A DNA stretch of 64,000 bases from Collimonas sp. OK412 (GCF_900112135.1 NZ_FOLC01000014.1:98756-162755); one strand, 5' to 3'. Counted from the first letter of the stretch, positions 46,940 through 56,836 are shown. A program made the numbers and translations. Notes: generated from the sequence alone by a model not told the origin.

Positions 46940-49135
46940 TTATGGCGGAGACAAATTGATCGTCACGGAACCGTTGCCCCCCGCAACATTGCCAACGCTG
47001 GCGGCTCCATTGCTGGAAACGGCATAGCTTGCGCCACTGGGGCCGATACTGCCTCCGCCGCCGCCGCCGCCCTGCCCCCCGGGAACGGTGCCGCCGCCGC
47101 CGCCACCGCCGTAGCCACCCCCGCCGCCTCCACCGTTACCACCCCCGCCGCCAGCTCCACCGCCGCCGTTACCGGTACCGCTGCCGCCGTTGCTGCCGTT
47201 GCCGCCGCTGGCTCCTCCGGCGCCGCCATTGCCTGATCCGCCGGCTACCCCGCCGTTAACCGCGCTGCCGCCCGTACCACCGTTACCCCCTCCACCACCA
47301 GCCGGAGGGCCACCCGCGGTTCCTGCGCCATTACCAGAACCGCCGCCATTTCCGCCAAACTGTCGGAAGAAGGGGGCGACTCCCGTCCCGCCGCCACCGC
47401 CGCCAGCGACGATCTGATTGATGGACCCAGCGTCGAAATTGCTCGAACCGCCGCCACCGCCGCCGTTGATGCCGCCGCCGCCACCGCCGCCAACGGACAG
47501 GGTATAGCTCGTTCCCGGAACAACCGTCAACGCCGTCGTCACGACACCGCCATTGCCTCCTCCGCCACCGTTGCTGCCGCCACCGCCGCCGCCGGTGACA
47601 ACGACTTGGATCGTATGAATTCCCGAGGGGACAATCCAGGTATAAACGCCTGGCGTGGTGAAGCTCAACGGCTCCACCGTGAATGCGACCGAGCCGCTGA
47701 TACCGCCTACCGTGGCTGAAATATTGGCTGCACCGATGGAAACCCCACTGGCGAGACCGGTGCTGGACACAGTGGCGACCGCCGTGTTGTCGGAAGCCCA
47801 AATTGCCGTTGCGGTGAGATCCGGAGTAGAACCGTCCGAGTACGTACCAGTGGCAGTGAATTGCTGCGCCAGGCCTGCAACAACTGTCGAACCGATAGGC
47901 GTCACCGCAATCGACACCAAGGTTACCGGCGTCACGGTGAACGCTACGGCCGCCGAGGTGATGCCGCCGAACGCCGCTGTGATATTGCTGCTTCCGGTAG
48001 CAATGGTCGTCGCTACACCGTTCGAAGTTGCGGCATTGCTGATCGTTGCGACGAAAGGAAGGCTAGACGCCCATGTGACTTGGGTGGTCAGCACCTGCGT
48101 CGTGTTGTCCGAGTAGGTACCCGTGGCGACAAACGATTGCGTCAAGCCTAAGGCGACGCTGGCTGTTCCCGGTGTGACGGCAATCGAACTCAACGTGGCG
48201 GCAGTTACATTCAACGGCACAGCCGCCGAAGTGATCGCCCCCATCGTCGCCGTGATGTTGCTCGTACCCGCCGCAACCGTGGTGGCCAGCCCATTGGAAC
48301 CCGATGCGTTGCTGATCGTCGCCACAGTCGCAGCGCTCGACGACCATGTCACTTGGGTGGTCAGCACCTGCGTGCTGTTGTCGGAGTAAGTCCCGATGGC
48401 CGTAAACGCTTGCGTTGTTCCAAGCGGCGCATTGGGTGCGGTTGGATTGACGGAGATGGACACAAGTGTCGCGGCATTGACCTTCACTGCTGCCGTGGCA
48501 GTAATGGTTCCGCACAGGCTGGCTGTTCGGCAGCTTGCGGTGATGACCGTGTCACCAGCAGTGAGCGCAGTCGCAAGACCTTTGCCGTCGACCGTTGCGA
48601 CCAATGCATTGGAAGAGCTCCAGGCCAGATCCGCACTGATGTCCTGCTTGGTTGTGTTTGTGAACACGCCCGTGGCGACCAGTTGCTGCGTGGTGCCGGC
48701 AGCGATGGTTGCGGACGCGGGAGAGATGGTCAGGCTGGAGACGGTGGCCGGCGTCACGGTAATCCCCGCCGAGCCGGTCTTGCCGCCCAGACTGGCACTG
48801 ATGGTTGCCGTACCCTGGGACGTAGCACTCACGGTGCCGGTCGTTCCGCCGACAGTGGCAACCTGGGTGTTCGAGGAAGTCCAGGCAACTTGGGCGCTGA
48901 CATCCGCATGACTGCTGTCACTGTAAACTCCAGTGGCGACGAGCTGGACCGTGGTTCCTGCCGCAAGGCTCGGATTTGTCGGGGTGACCTCGATGGACTG
49001 GAGGGTCTTGGACTGTGCTGTGGAAGCACTTCCTGCGTCGCCGCCGCCTCCACCGCACCCGGCCAAGGCTAACAAGCCAACCAGGACCAGATATTTCAGG
49101 TATCGGAGAAGATGAAAAACGTTCGGTATCTGCAT
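46940..49135 (-). CDS. Surface lipoprotein with five Big-type Ig domains and a glycine-rich C-terminal domain
   Basis: From the ATG at 49135 (AAGGGAG upstream) the protein has 731 residues. A signal peptide ends in the lipobox LLALAGC-GGGGG. Five tandem BIG2-type repeats of about 85-90 residues follow, each with a phrase like SIAVTP...GTYSDNSTQVLTTQVTWSSS...VATIS (residues about 45-490). The last 220 residues start FTTPGVYTWIVPSGIHTIQVV and then become strongly Gly-rich (GGGGGG blocks with SNF and QIVAGGGGGG), resembling the glycine-rich domain of PF12810-like proteins. A role in adhesion or matrix is likely but unproven. Its promoter region is a duplicate of the one upstream of tpsA. Confidence 0.85.
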   Translation of the reverse strand: MQIPNVFHLLRYLKYLVLVGLLALAGCGGGGGDAGSASTAQSKTLQSIEVTPTNPSLAAGTTVQLVATGVYSDSSHADVSAQVAWTSSNTQVATVGGTTGTVSATSQGTATISASLGGKTGSAGITVTPATVSSLTISPASATIAAGTTQQLVATGVFTNTTKQDISADLAWSSSNALVATVDGKGLATALTAGDTVITASCRTASLCGTITATAAVKVNAATLVSISVNPTAPNAPLGTTQAFTAIGTYSDNSTQVLTTQVTWSSSAATVATISNASGSNGLATTVAAGTSNITATMGAITSAAVPLNVTAATLSSIAVTPGTASVALGLTQSFVATGTYSDNTTQVLTTQVTWASSLPFVATISNAATSNGVATTIATGSSNITAAFGGITSAAVAFTVTPVTLVSIAVTPIGSTVVAGLAQQFTATGTYSDGSTPDLTATAIWASDNTAVATVSSTGLASGVSIGAANISATVGGISGSVAFTVEPLSFTTPGVYTWIVPSGIHTIQVVVTGGGGGGSNGGGGGNGGVVTTALTVVPGTSYTLSVGGGGGGGINGGGGGGSSNFDAGSINQIVAGGGGGGTGVAPFFRQFGGNGGGSGNGAGTAGGPPAGGGGGNGGTGGSAVNGGVAGGSGNGGAGGASGGNGSNGGSGTGNGGGGAGGGGGNGGGGGGGYGGGGGGGTVPGGQGGGGGGGSIGPSGASYAVSSNGAASVGNVAGGNGSVTINLSPP

Positions 49136-49448
49136 TTGAAACTCCCTTGTTTTTTGTTTCCAACTGGCATTATTTTTATAGTTACAAGGGAGTCTAAGTG
49201 GCCTTTTTTCACCGGCTTGACCGTGCGTCACAGTTTTGCAAAATATTTCTGTTTTCTGCCGTATATGTCGGTGCTAAACTTTCCAGCATTGCATGAGAGC
49301 ACTGCACAATCAGCTCTGCAGCTCAAAAGGCAAAACTATGGCGACGCAATGGATAACGAAAAAATCAATAGTGCCCTTCAAGTGCCACCGCTCTCTGAAA
49401 CTGCCCGTCATTTCGCCGCCTACCCAGCGTCAATCGGCGCGCCCCCGA
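49124..49448. repeat. Duplicated divergent promoter module, copy A
   Basis: This stretch is homologous to 56837-57161. From about 49214 to 49350 the copies are nearly identical (three differences in about 133 bp that I could count), and they diverge towards both ends. It holds the leader of the Big-domain lipoprotein on the minus strand and the 5' end of an araC-type gene on the plus strand. A GTGCGTCA motif (49224-49231) is shared with copy B and with the promoter at 59581. Confidence 0.85.
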
Positions 49449-49453
49449 AATAA
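49349..49453 (+). pseudogene. Truncated 5' end of the AraC-type regulator gene
   Basis: MDNEKINSALQVPPLSETAR and the following residues match the first 33 residues of the regulator at 57062 (MNNENITSALQVPPLSETTR...), then the frame ends in TAA after 34 codons. No cupin or helix-turn-helix remains. It is a stub left by the duplication. Confidence 0.85.
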
Positions 49454-49526
49454 ATAGGCGGTTAAAAATATTTCTGCGGAGCGGATTTCTGTAGAAAATG
49501 CATGACACTCATACTGGACACAACAA

Positions 49527-49558
49527 AGAAAAAAGCCCACATTGCTGCGGGCCCTTTT
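49527..49558. terminator. Terminator after tpsB
   Basis: GCCCAC/GCGGGC stem at 49535-49552 with an A-run on the left and TTTT on the right. It lies 107 bp downstream of the tpsB stop and can act in both directions. Between the promoter duplicate and tpsB I see nothing else. Confidence 0.6.
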
Positions 49559-49664
49559 AGATATTGATGCTGGCTGCCGAACTTGCCTCTCCACTGCAAA
49601 GTATCGAGAAATCTAAGAAGTACGACGAGAATAATGCAACACCTTGATGAGATCGCAATCCCGC

Positions 49665-51380
49665 TTAGAATGCCCGGCTGAGTTCGACCCATGCGCGGAC
49701 CGAAGCGGTACTTCCCACCAGCACTGGAACCGAGCCGATACGCGCAGCAAGGTAGGCTTTGGCGCTCCACTGGTTCGGCCCGGCCCAGTTTAGTCCCACA
49801 CCCGCCCCGCTCAGGGTTGCGCTGTTCGGCCCCGCCGCCCAAGTGTTCTTGTTGACCGTCACATGCGCACTGTCCGCAAAAGCCACCGCCTGCCACTGCC
49901 CACCCGAGGCCGCGCCAAGGTCATGCCGCAATTCGAGCGTCCCCAGATATCCGATATCGCCCGACATCGCACCCACGTCGTAGGCTCGCACCGAATAGGG
50001 CCCGCCCACTGTCATCTTTTGCGACGCATCCAGATTCGCGTTCGCCCATTGTCCGGAGAAGGACAGATACACCCCATCCCTCGGACTCAGGCTTTGCAGA
50101 CGGGCCAGGTTCAGGTTCCATTTCGTGAATCGGCCCTGGGTGCTCGCGCTTGCCGCATCGGCCAACTGCGCTTGCGCGTTATCGAAGCCGACCCGCCCCG
50201 CCGTCAAGCCCACGCTCCAGGTGCTGACGGCGCCAGACAGCAGCCCGTCGCGCGCATCCCCGGCAACGCTCAGCGTCCAGTTACCCAGGTGCCGGTCGGT
50301 GTCAATCGCGCTGGCGTCGACATGGTCGCGCAGTTGCAACTGGTCATACTGAATCTGGCCGTAGAGGTTGACATCCCGGCTGCGCACCAGCGGTTGTTTG
50401 GCCCACAGGCTTTCCACCTGCGCCGTGCCATGCGCATCGAGCGACGACAGCGGTCCGCCCAAACGGTAGTGCAGCGCCGAATACGAGCCACCGATGCGGG
50501 TGCCTTGGCCGCTCACCAGCGTGTCGTAGGCGAGTCGTCCGTAGTTCATCCCGCTGCCCGAACTGAGGCCGCTCACGCTCAGGATATCGCCGTGATGCAG
50601 CGGATCGATCACATTCACCGTGCCGCCGAGGCGCGCCCTGCCGGTATACCGATTGCCGTTGTTGTCCAGCGCCACATTGCCCATGACTGCCGGTACCGGC
50701 CGGGCGTTCACCAGCAGATCCGAGGTCCCGACGCTCTCGCCCGGCGTCAATGTCGCATTGACCGCGACACCAGGAATATCGGACAACAGCAATAGCGCGC
50801 GGTCCATGTCCGCCTGGCTGATGACCTGCCCGCCTTGCAACGGCGACAGCGTCGCCGCTAACAAGGGATCGTTCACCCGGCTGCTATTGTCGAGCCTGAT
50901 CTTGCCGTAGCGTGCTTCGATGACTTCGATGTCCACCACGCCATCTTGGATGCCCTGTGCCGGGATGATCGCCCGTGCCAGCGGATAGCCGTGGCTGTGG
51001 TAAAAATCGGTGATGCGCGCGACCACTTTACCTAGCTCACCCAGAGTCAAGGTCTTGCCTTCCACGTCCGCCACCAAGGCGTGCAGGGTCGAGGTATCGA
51101 ACTGGGTATTGCCGGCGATCCGGATGGTCTGCACCAGGAACGGCGCGCTCGACGGCAGCTTGGCGCCGCCTTGCGCTTCGATGGTCAGCCCGGTCCCGGT
51201 GGATGAAGGCGCCGGCGGCATGACCGGTTGATTCTGCTTCAGAATATCACCTGCGCCAGGAATGACAGGGGCCGCCGCCTGCGCGGCCAATGGCGAAAAA
51301 ACCACCAGCAATGCCGCCAGCAGTGGAGTCACAGTGTATTGCGAGGGTTGTTTATGATTCATTTCAGATATCTTATTCAT
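49665..51380 (-). CDS. TpsB-family outer-membrane transporter (two-partner secretion)
   Basis: The 571-residue Omp85-superfamily protein should export the TpsA encoded just upstream. A signal peptide ends at AAQAAA. A POTRA domain (about 80-160: FLVQTIRIAGNTQFDTSTL..., GYPLARAIIPAQGIQDGVVDIEV) precedes a ShlB/FhaC-type barrel, and the last residues, VELSRAF, carry the terminal Phe beta-signal. Its start overlaps the end of tpsA by 8 bp; ribosome-binding sites are weak, so it is probably translationally coupled. A second ATG at 51362 is possible. Confidence 0.92.
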   Translation of the reverse strand: MNKISEMNHKQPSQYTVTPLLAALLVVFSPLAAQAAAPVIPGAGDILKQNQPVMPPAPSSTGTGLTIEAQGGAKLPSSAPFLVQTIRIAGNTQFDTSTLHALVADVEGKTLTLGELGKVVARITDFYHSHGYPLARAIIPAQGIQDGVVDIEVIEARYGKIRLDNSSRVNDPLLAATLSPLQGGQVISQADMDRALLLLSDIPGVAVNATLTPGESVGTSDLLVNARPVPAVMGNVALDNNGNRYTGRARLGGTVNVIDPLHHGDILSVSGLSSGSGMNYGRLAYDTLVSGQGTRIGGSYSALHYRLGGPLSSLDAHGTAQVESLWAKQPLVRSRDVNLYGQIQYDQLQLRDHVDASAIDTDRHLGNWTLSVAGDARDGLLSGAVSTWSVGLTAGRVGFDNAQAQLADAASASTQGRFTKWNLNLARLQSLSPRDGVYLSFSGQWANANLDASQKMTVGGPYSVRAYDVGAMSGDIGYLGTLELRHDLGAASGGQWQAVAFADSAHVTVNKNTWAAGPNSATLSGAGVGLNWAGPNQWSAKAYLAARIGSVPVLVGSTASVRAWVELSRAF

Positions 51381-54300
51381 TCACGTTGACGATATTGTTC
51401 GGCAGCTTCATGCCGCCATTCACGATGTGCAATGCCGGCCCCGTACCGCCGATCGTCGTCATGGCATTCGCCACTGCGCCGTTGTCCATGACAGGCGTGG
51501 ATGCCGTGCCTGTAGCGCTGCTGGAGAGCTGTGTCACCACAATGGTTGTTGATGGATTAAATGCGTCAGAAGCCGCACCCGTCTGATACGAGAGGACGCC
51601 TGACTCCAGTTGCGCCATGGCGTTCAGCACCGGTGCCGATGGCAAAACAGGACTGTTTCCTGTGCTGCTCGTACCTGGCGTTGGTATTGGCGTCGGCATC
51701 GGTGCCCCCGCAATAGTAAATTTATTACCCGCATAGCCTATCGCGTAGCCGAGTGGATTTGCCAAACTTCCCTGGCCAATGGCATAGGATCCAGCAGTCT
51801 CCCCTGATGCACGTACCAGGGTTCCTGTAAATGAATTGATTGCATCGCCAAGCAGTAAACCTGTTGCGGTGTAGCTCAACGTCGGGTCTGCGCTTCCATA
51901 TGCTTTGCTCGACGCGTTGGCCGTCACAATCACGGTAGGCACGAATGCGAACAAAAAGGTTTGACCGGAAGCTGGAAGCGTGACGCCGGGAGTACTGCCG
52001 CCTGCATAGTTGACGTTAAAAAAGTGACTGCTCGTATCCATGCCGCCAAATGTATCCCCGGCCACATTCGTCGAATATATCCGCGTCTTGTTTGCCGTAA
52101 TGGGGCTGGCCGAGCCCGAATTATTGACAAAATTACCGCCGATGGCGGCCAGTTCGACATTACCCGTACCGGCATTGATGCTGGCCCCTACACCCAAAGT
52201 GATGCTCGGCGTACCTGCCAGGCGGTCAGCAGAAATCGCACCGGGAGCGCCGGCCACGGCGGTGAAATTGCTGTTAGCCGTAGTGATGCTGGAATTCAGG
52301 TTGATGTTGCGCCCGGCTTCCAGGGTAAACGCACCGCCGCCTGCACCTGCCACATTGATCGCCGCGTTCACGGTGATGTCGTTGCTCGCTTGCAGCGTCA
52401 CGGCCGTGCCCGCCGCGAGTGTGGCACTCAGGGCTGACGGGTTGAAACTCATGCTCGAACCCGTACCGGTGGCGAACCCCAGGTCACCGGGCGTGCCGAT
52501 CAGTACCTGTCCGGCACCTGCCGCGTAATGCGAACTCGCCACCAGATAGTTGCCGTTGGCAAGCGCCATGATATTGCCGCCGCCTTCGCCGCCGCTGCCA
52601 ACGTAGTCGTTGGCTGTGGTGCCGACCAAGCTGTTGCTGGCCGATACCACGCCGGAAACGCCGCTAGTGCCATTGCCGTAGGTCGCCGCGCCCTTGTTAC
52701 CGCTCCAGTTGCCGCTGGCCACTACGTAGTTGCCGTTGGCAAACGCGTAGATACCGGTATTGCCCACATAGTCGCCTGCCGTCGAGCCGACCAGGCTGTT
52801 GCTGGCTGATACCGCGCCGGAAACGCCACTGGTGCCGCTGCCGAAGGTCGCCGCGCCCATGCCGCCGTTCCAGTTGCTGCTGCTCACCACGTAGTTGCCG
52901 TTGGCAAGCGCGGTGACGCGGCCGCTGCCAACGTAATCGCTGGCCGTCGAGCCGACCAGGCTGTTGCCGGCCGATACCACGCCGACAACGCCGCTAGTGC
53001 CGCTGCCGAAGCTCGCCGCGCCCTTGTTGCCGTTCCAGTTGGCGCTGCTCACCACGTAGTTGCCGTTGGCAAGCGCGGTGACGCGGCCGCTGCCAACGTA
53101 ATCGCTGGCCGTCGAGCCGACCAGGCTGTTGCCGGCCGATACCACGCCGACAACGCCGCTAGTGCCGCTGCCGAAGCTCGCCGCGCCCTTGTTGCCGTTC
53201 CAGTTGGCGCTGCTCACCACGTAGTTGCCGTTGGCAAGCGCGGTGATACCGCCGCTGCCAACGTAGTCGCCCGCCGTCGAGCCGACCAGGCTGTTGCCGG
53301 CCGCTACCGCGCCGGCAACGCCGCTGGTGCCGTTGCCGAAGGTCGCCGCGCCTATGGCGCCGTTCCAGTAGCTGCTGCTCACCACATAATTGCCATTGCT
53401 AAGCAAGGTGATGCCGCCGCGGCCAACGCGGTCGTACGCCGTCGAGCCGACCAGACTGTTGCCGGCCGATACCGCACCGGAAACGCCGCTGGTGCCGCTG
53501 CCGAAGGTCGCCGCGCCCCTCTGGCCGTTCCAGTAGCTGCTGCGCACCACATAGTTACCGTTGGCAAGCACGGTGATGCCGTCGATGCCAACGGAGTCGT
53601 TGACCGTCGAGCCGACCAGGCTGTTGCTGGCCGATACCGCGCCGGAAACGCCGCTGTTGCCGCTGCCGAAGGTCGCCGCACCCATGCCGCCGTTCCAGTT
53701 GCTGCTGCGCACCACATAGTTACCGTTGGCAAGCACGGTGATGCCGTCGATGCCAACGGAGTCGTTGACCGTCGAGCCGACCAGGCTGTTGCTGGCCGAT
53801 ACCGCGCCGGAAACGCCGCTGTTGCCGCTGCCGAAGGTCGCCGCACCCATGCCGCCGTTCCAGTTGCTGCTGCGCACCACATAGTTACCGTTGGCAAGCG
53901 CGGTGATGCCGTCGCCGCCAACGGAGTCGCCGGCCGTCGAGCCGACCAAGCTGTTGCTGGCTGATACCGCGCCGGAAACGCCACTGCTGCCGCTGCCGAA
54001 GGTCGCCGCGCCCATCCCGCCGTTCCAGTTGCTGCTGCGCACCACATAGTTGCCATTCGTAAGCGCGGTGATGCCGTCGCCGCCGACGTAGTCGTACGCC
54101 GTCGAGCCGACCAGGCTGTTGCTGGCCGATACGGCGCCGACAACGCCGCTGGTGCCGCTGCCGAAGGTCACCGCCCCCATGCCGCCGTTCCAGTTGCTGC
54201 TGCTCACCACGTAGTTGCCGTTGGCAAGCGCGGTGATGCCGTCGCTGCCGACGGAGTCGTACGCCGTCGATCCGACCAGGCTGTTGCTAGCCGATACCGC

Positions 54301-56670
54301 GCCGACAACGCCGCTGGTGCCGCTGCCGAAGGTCGCCGCCCCCATGCCGCCGTTCCAGCCGCTGCTGCTCACCACATAGTTGCCGTTGGCAAGCGCGGTG
54401 ATGCCGTCGTTGCCGATGGAGGCGCCGGCCGTCGAGCCGACCAGGCTGTTGCCGGCCGATACCGCGCCGACAACGCCGCTGGTGCCGCTGCCGAAGGTCA
54501 CCGCGCCCCTGTTGCCGTTCCAGTTGCTGCTGTCCACCACATAATTGCCATTGCTAAGCAAGGTGATGCCGCCACTGCCCACATAGTCGCCCGCCGTCGA
54601 GCCGACCAGGCTGTTGCTGGCCGATATCGCGCCGGAAACGCCGCTGCTGCCGCTGCCGAAGGTCACCGCCCCCATGTTGCCATGCCAGTTGCGGCTGCCC
54701 ACCACGTAGTTGCCGTTGGCAAGCGTGATGATGCCGCGGTTGCCAACGCGGTCGCCTGCCGTTGAGCCGACCAGGCTGTTGCCGGCCGATACCGCGCCGG
54801 AAACGCCGCTGGTGCTGCTGCCGAAGGTCGCCGCCCCCATGTTGCCGTTCCAGTTGCGGCTGTTCACTACGTAGTTGCCGTTGGCAAGTGCGATGATGCC
54901 GTAACTGCCCACAGAGTCGTTAGCGTGACTACCCGTCAGGGCAGAAATGAGCGCGCCCGTGTTGGTATCGAACAAATAGACCGCTCCGGCATTGCTGCCG
55001 CCCAAGCTATCCCCGTAGCTGGTGATAACAACCTTGCCATTTCCCTGAAATACACCATTCACGGTCGTGCCCAGCAAAGTGGACTGGCTGCCAAACGCGT
55101 TCCCAGCCGCCGCATGCGGATCAAGCAACGCGAAGGCAGCGGGGCCGGCGCTTGCCGAAATGATGATGTTGGCCGGATCGAGCAATAGCGTGCCGCCGAC
55201 ACCCGCATCGGCCTGACCGGCGTAGTTCAAGCTGCCCTTGCTCGACACTTCAATGCGGCCGGCTTGATTGGCGCTGATGCTGCCGTAGTAATCGGTCTGC
55301 TGCTCCGACCAGACCACGACTTGCCCATTGCCGCCATCGGCCTTGAGGGCAGTGGCGCCGTTGAGAGTGGTAGTTTGCGCATTGACCAGGTTCGGGTTGG
55401 TCCCGTGGAAATCGCCGCCGACGCGGATCAGGCCGCCTTTTGTCGTGCCTGATGCATCCAGCGTCGCCGCCGCCAGCGTGACGCGGTTGCCCAGCGCGTC
55501 AATGGTGCCACCTTGCTGGCCTGTCGCTTCGATCTTGGCGGAACTGAACAAGCTGTTGTCGCCTTGCAGATGAACGCTGCCGCCTGTCGCCGTGCCGTTG
55601 GCTTGCAAATGCGCCGCCGAGGTGGCGACGATGGCGTCGGAGGCATGGTAGTTGATGGCCCCGCCATTGCCCGCAGTGCCGCTGGCATTCGCCGTGCCGG
55701 CATCAAGAATGGCACGGGCATTGATGGCGATATTGCCGCCTTGCTTGCCGGAAGCGTCGAGCGTGCCGCCCTGTGTGACGTAATCGCCTTCAAGACGGAT
55801 CACGCCGCCCTCAGCGCTGACACCTTTGGCTTCGATCACGCCAGTGTTGTTCACTACGCTGGCCAGCAGCGCGTCCTTGGCGCCCGCGCTCATGACGACC
55901 AGTCCGCCGTCGGCCCGGATCAAGCCGCCGTTTTCGGCAAGGCTGTCCAGCACGCTTTGATTGACCCGCATGTTCACCAGGCTATTGCCGCTGAAGGTCA
56001 AGGTGGCCGCACTGCCCGCGCCGAGCGCTACGCTGCCCAGCTGCGCCACGATCACACCCTGGTTGCTGACATGATTGCCCAGCAACGCCACGTAGCCGCC
56101 GGCCGCCGCGTTGATCGTACCTTGATTGACCACGCTGCCCGTGCCATTGCCGCTGAATAGGCGCTGGTTGCCGCTCAGGCTGGCTTCGTTCAGGTCCAGG
56201 GTCGATGCAACCAGCCCGCCGACATTGACTTGCGCGCCTTGCCCGAACAGGACGCCGTTCGGATTGATCAGATACACCTGGCCGTTGGCGTTGAGGTGGC
56301 CGAGGACTTGCGTGCCCTGGGTGTCGAAGATGCGGTTGACCGCAATCGCGCTGGCCGATGGCTGCACGAAATTCACCGTCTCCTGCGGCGCAATATTGAA
56401 ACCTTTCCAGGTCAGCGACAGGTTCTGGCTCGATTGCGTGACGGTGGTGGTAGCGCCGGACTGGGAAATGCTGCCCGCACCTGACACCAATTGTCCGCCG
56501 ACCGGCGCTGCCTGCGCCAGCGATGCGCTCAGCGCCAGGGCAGCCGCGATCAGCTTGCGGCGCGATCCCTTGCCCCTGCCGCGTGCCGTTTCCGCCACTG
56601 CGACCCAGCCGTTCAATACCTGGCTCCAGACCAGGCGGTATATGTGATTCATCGATCCGTGGCGTTTCAT
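51373..56670 (-). CDS. TpsA exoprotein: filamentous-haemagglutinin-like protein with thirteen 55-residue repeats
   Basis: The ATG at 56670 (AAGGA upstream) gives 1765 residues. Order of parts: an ESPR extended signal region (about 7-35, NHIYRLVWSQVLNGWVAVAE), signal peptide to about residue 55, a TPS secretion domain (about 57-170, with NPNG at 136-139), an FHA-like beta-helix stretch, thirteen exact-length 55-residue repeats (631-1345) with degenerate units at both ends, then an MBG/YDG-type domain (about 1575-1650) and a Pro/Thr-rich segment. It is secreted through TpsB and probably acts as an adhesin. The C-terminus has no large toxin domain. Confidence 0.9.
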   Translation of the reverse strand: MKRHGSMNHIYRLVWSQVLNGWVAVAETARGRGKGSRRKLIAAALALSASLAQAAPVGGQLVSGAGSISQSGATTTVTQSSQNLSLTWKGFNIAPQETVNFVQPSASAIAVNRIFDTQGTQVLGHLNANGQVYLINPNGVLFGQGAQVNVGGLVASTLDLNEASLSGNQRLFSGNGTGSVVNQGTINAAAGGYVALLGNHVSNQGVIVAQLGSVALGAGSAATLTFSGNSLVNMRVNQSVLDSLAENGGLIRADGGLVVMSAGAKDALLASVVNNTGVIEAKGVSAEGGVIRLEGDYVTQGGTLDASGKQGGNIAINARAILDAGTANASGTAGNGGAINYHASDAIVATSAAHLQANGTATGGSVHLQGDNSLFSSAKIEATGQQGGTIDALGNRVTLAAATLDASGTTKGGLIRVGGDFHGTNPNLVNAQTTTLNGATALKADGGNGQVVVWSEQQTDYYGSISANQAGRIEVSSKGSLNYAGQADAGVGGTLLLDPANIIISASAGPAAFALLDPHAAAGNAFGSQSTLLGTTVNGVFQGNGKVVITSYGDSLGGSNAGAVYLFDTNTGALISALTGSHANDSVGSYGIIALANGNYVVNSRNWNGNMGAATFGSSTSGVSGAVSAGNSLVGSTAGDRVGNRGIITLANGNYVVGSRNWHGNMGAVTFGSGSSGVSGAISASNSLVGSTAGDYVGSGGITLLSNGNYVVDSSNWNGNRGAVTFGSGTSGVVGAVSAGNSLVGSTAGASIGNDGITALANGNYVVSSSGWNGGMGAATFGSGTSGVVGAVSASNSLVGSTAYDSVGSDGITALANGNYVVSSSNWNGGMGAVTFGSGTSGVVGAVSASNSLVGSTAYDYVGGDGITALTNGNYVVRSSNWNGGMGAATFGSGSSGVSGAVSASNSLVGSTAGDSVGGDGITALANGNYVVRSSNWNGGMGAATFGSGNSGVSGAVSASNSLVGSTVNDSVGIDGITVLANGNYVVRSSNWNGGMGAATFGSGNSGVSGAVSASNSLVGSTVNDSVGIDGITVLANGNYVVRSSYWNGQRGAATFGSGTSGVSGAVSAGNSLVGSTAYDRVGRGGITLLSNGNYVVSSSYWNGAIGAATFGNGTSGVAGAVAAGNSLVGSTAGDYVGSGGITALANGNYVVSSANWNGNKGAASFGSGTSGVVGVVSAGNSLVGSTASDYVGSGRVTALANGNYVVSSANWNGNKGAASFGSGTSGVVGVVSAGNSLVGSTASDYVGSGRVTALANGNYVVSSSNWNGGMGAATFGSGTSGVSGAVSASNSLVGSTAGDYVGNTGIYAFANGNYVVASGNWSGNKGAATYGNGTSGVSGVVSASNSLVGTTANDYVGSGGEGGGNIMALANGNYLVASSHYAAGAGQVLIGTPGDLGFATGTGSSMSFNPSALSATLAAGTAVTLQASNDITVNAAINVAGAGGGAFTLEAGRNINLNSSITTANSNFTAVAGAPGAISADRLAGTPSITLGVGASINAGTGNVELAAIGGNFVNNSGSASPITANKTRIYSTNVAGDTFGGMDTSSHFFNVNYAGGSTPGVTLPASGQTFLFAFVPTVIVTANASSKAYGSADPTLSYTATGLLLGDAINSFTGTLVRASGETAGSYAIGQGSLANPLGYAIGYAGNKFTIAGAPMPTPIPTPGTSSTGNSPVLPSAPVLNAMAQLESGVLSYQTGAASDAFNPSTTIVVTQLSSSATGTASTPVMDNGAVANAMTTIGGTGPALHIVNGGMKLPNNIVNVNE
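52636..54780 (-). repeat. Thirteen tandem 165-bp repeats inside tpsA
   Basis: Each 165-bp unit encodes 55 residues of the pattern NSLVGSTAGDYVG...GITALANGNYVVSS, ...NWNGGMGAATFGSGTSGVVG... Units start every 165 bp from 54780 down to 52800. Degenerate units flank both ends (at about 54945 and 52635). The period is divisible by three, so gain or loss of units keeps the frame. Confidence 0.95.
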
Positions 56671-56836
56671 GCGGTCAGTCCTTCTTTTGTGGGTATTTTG
56701 TAGAACCCGCTGCGCAAAACAGCCCCTTCCCTGCATCGGGAAAAATCTGGATTACGGAGAGCGGGAGTAAAAAGCTGTGGTCAGCTATTTGGTGGCGAAC
56801 TGACGCGATCAACTAGCGTTCCCAGGAACGCGCGAC

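Noticed and set aside
52636..54780. CRISPR-like regular spacing of repeats
   Set aside because: The whole 165-bp unit is repeated without unique spacers, it is in frame inside tpsA, and no cas genes are present.
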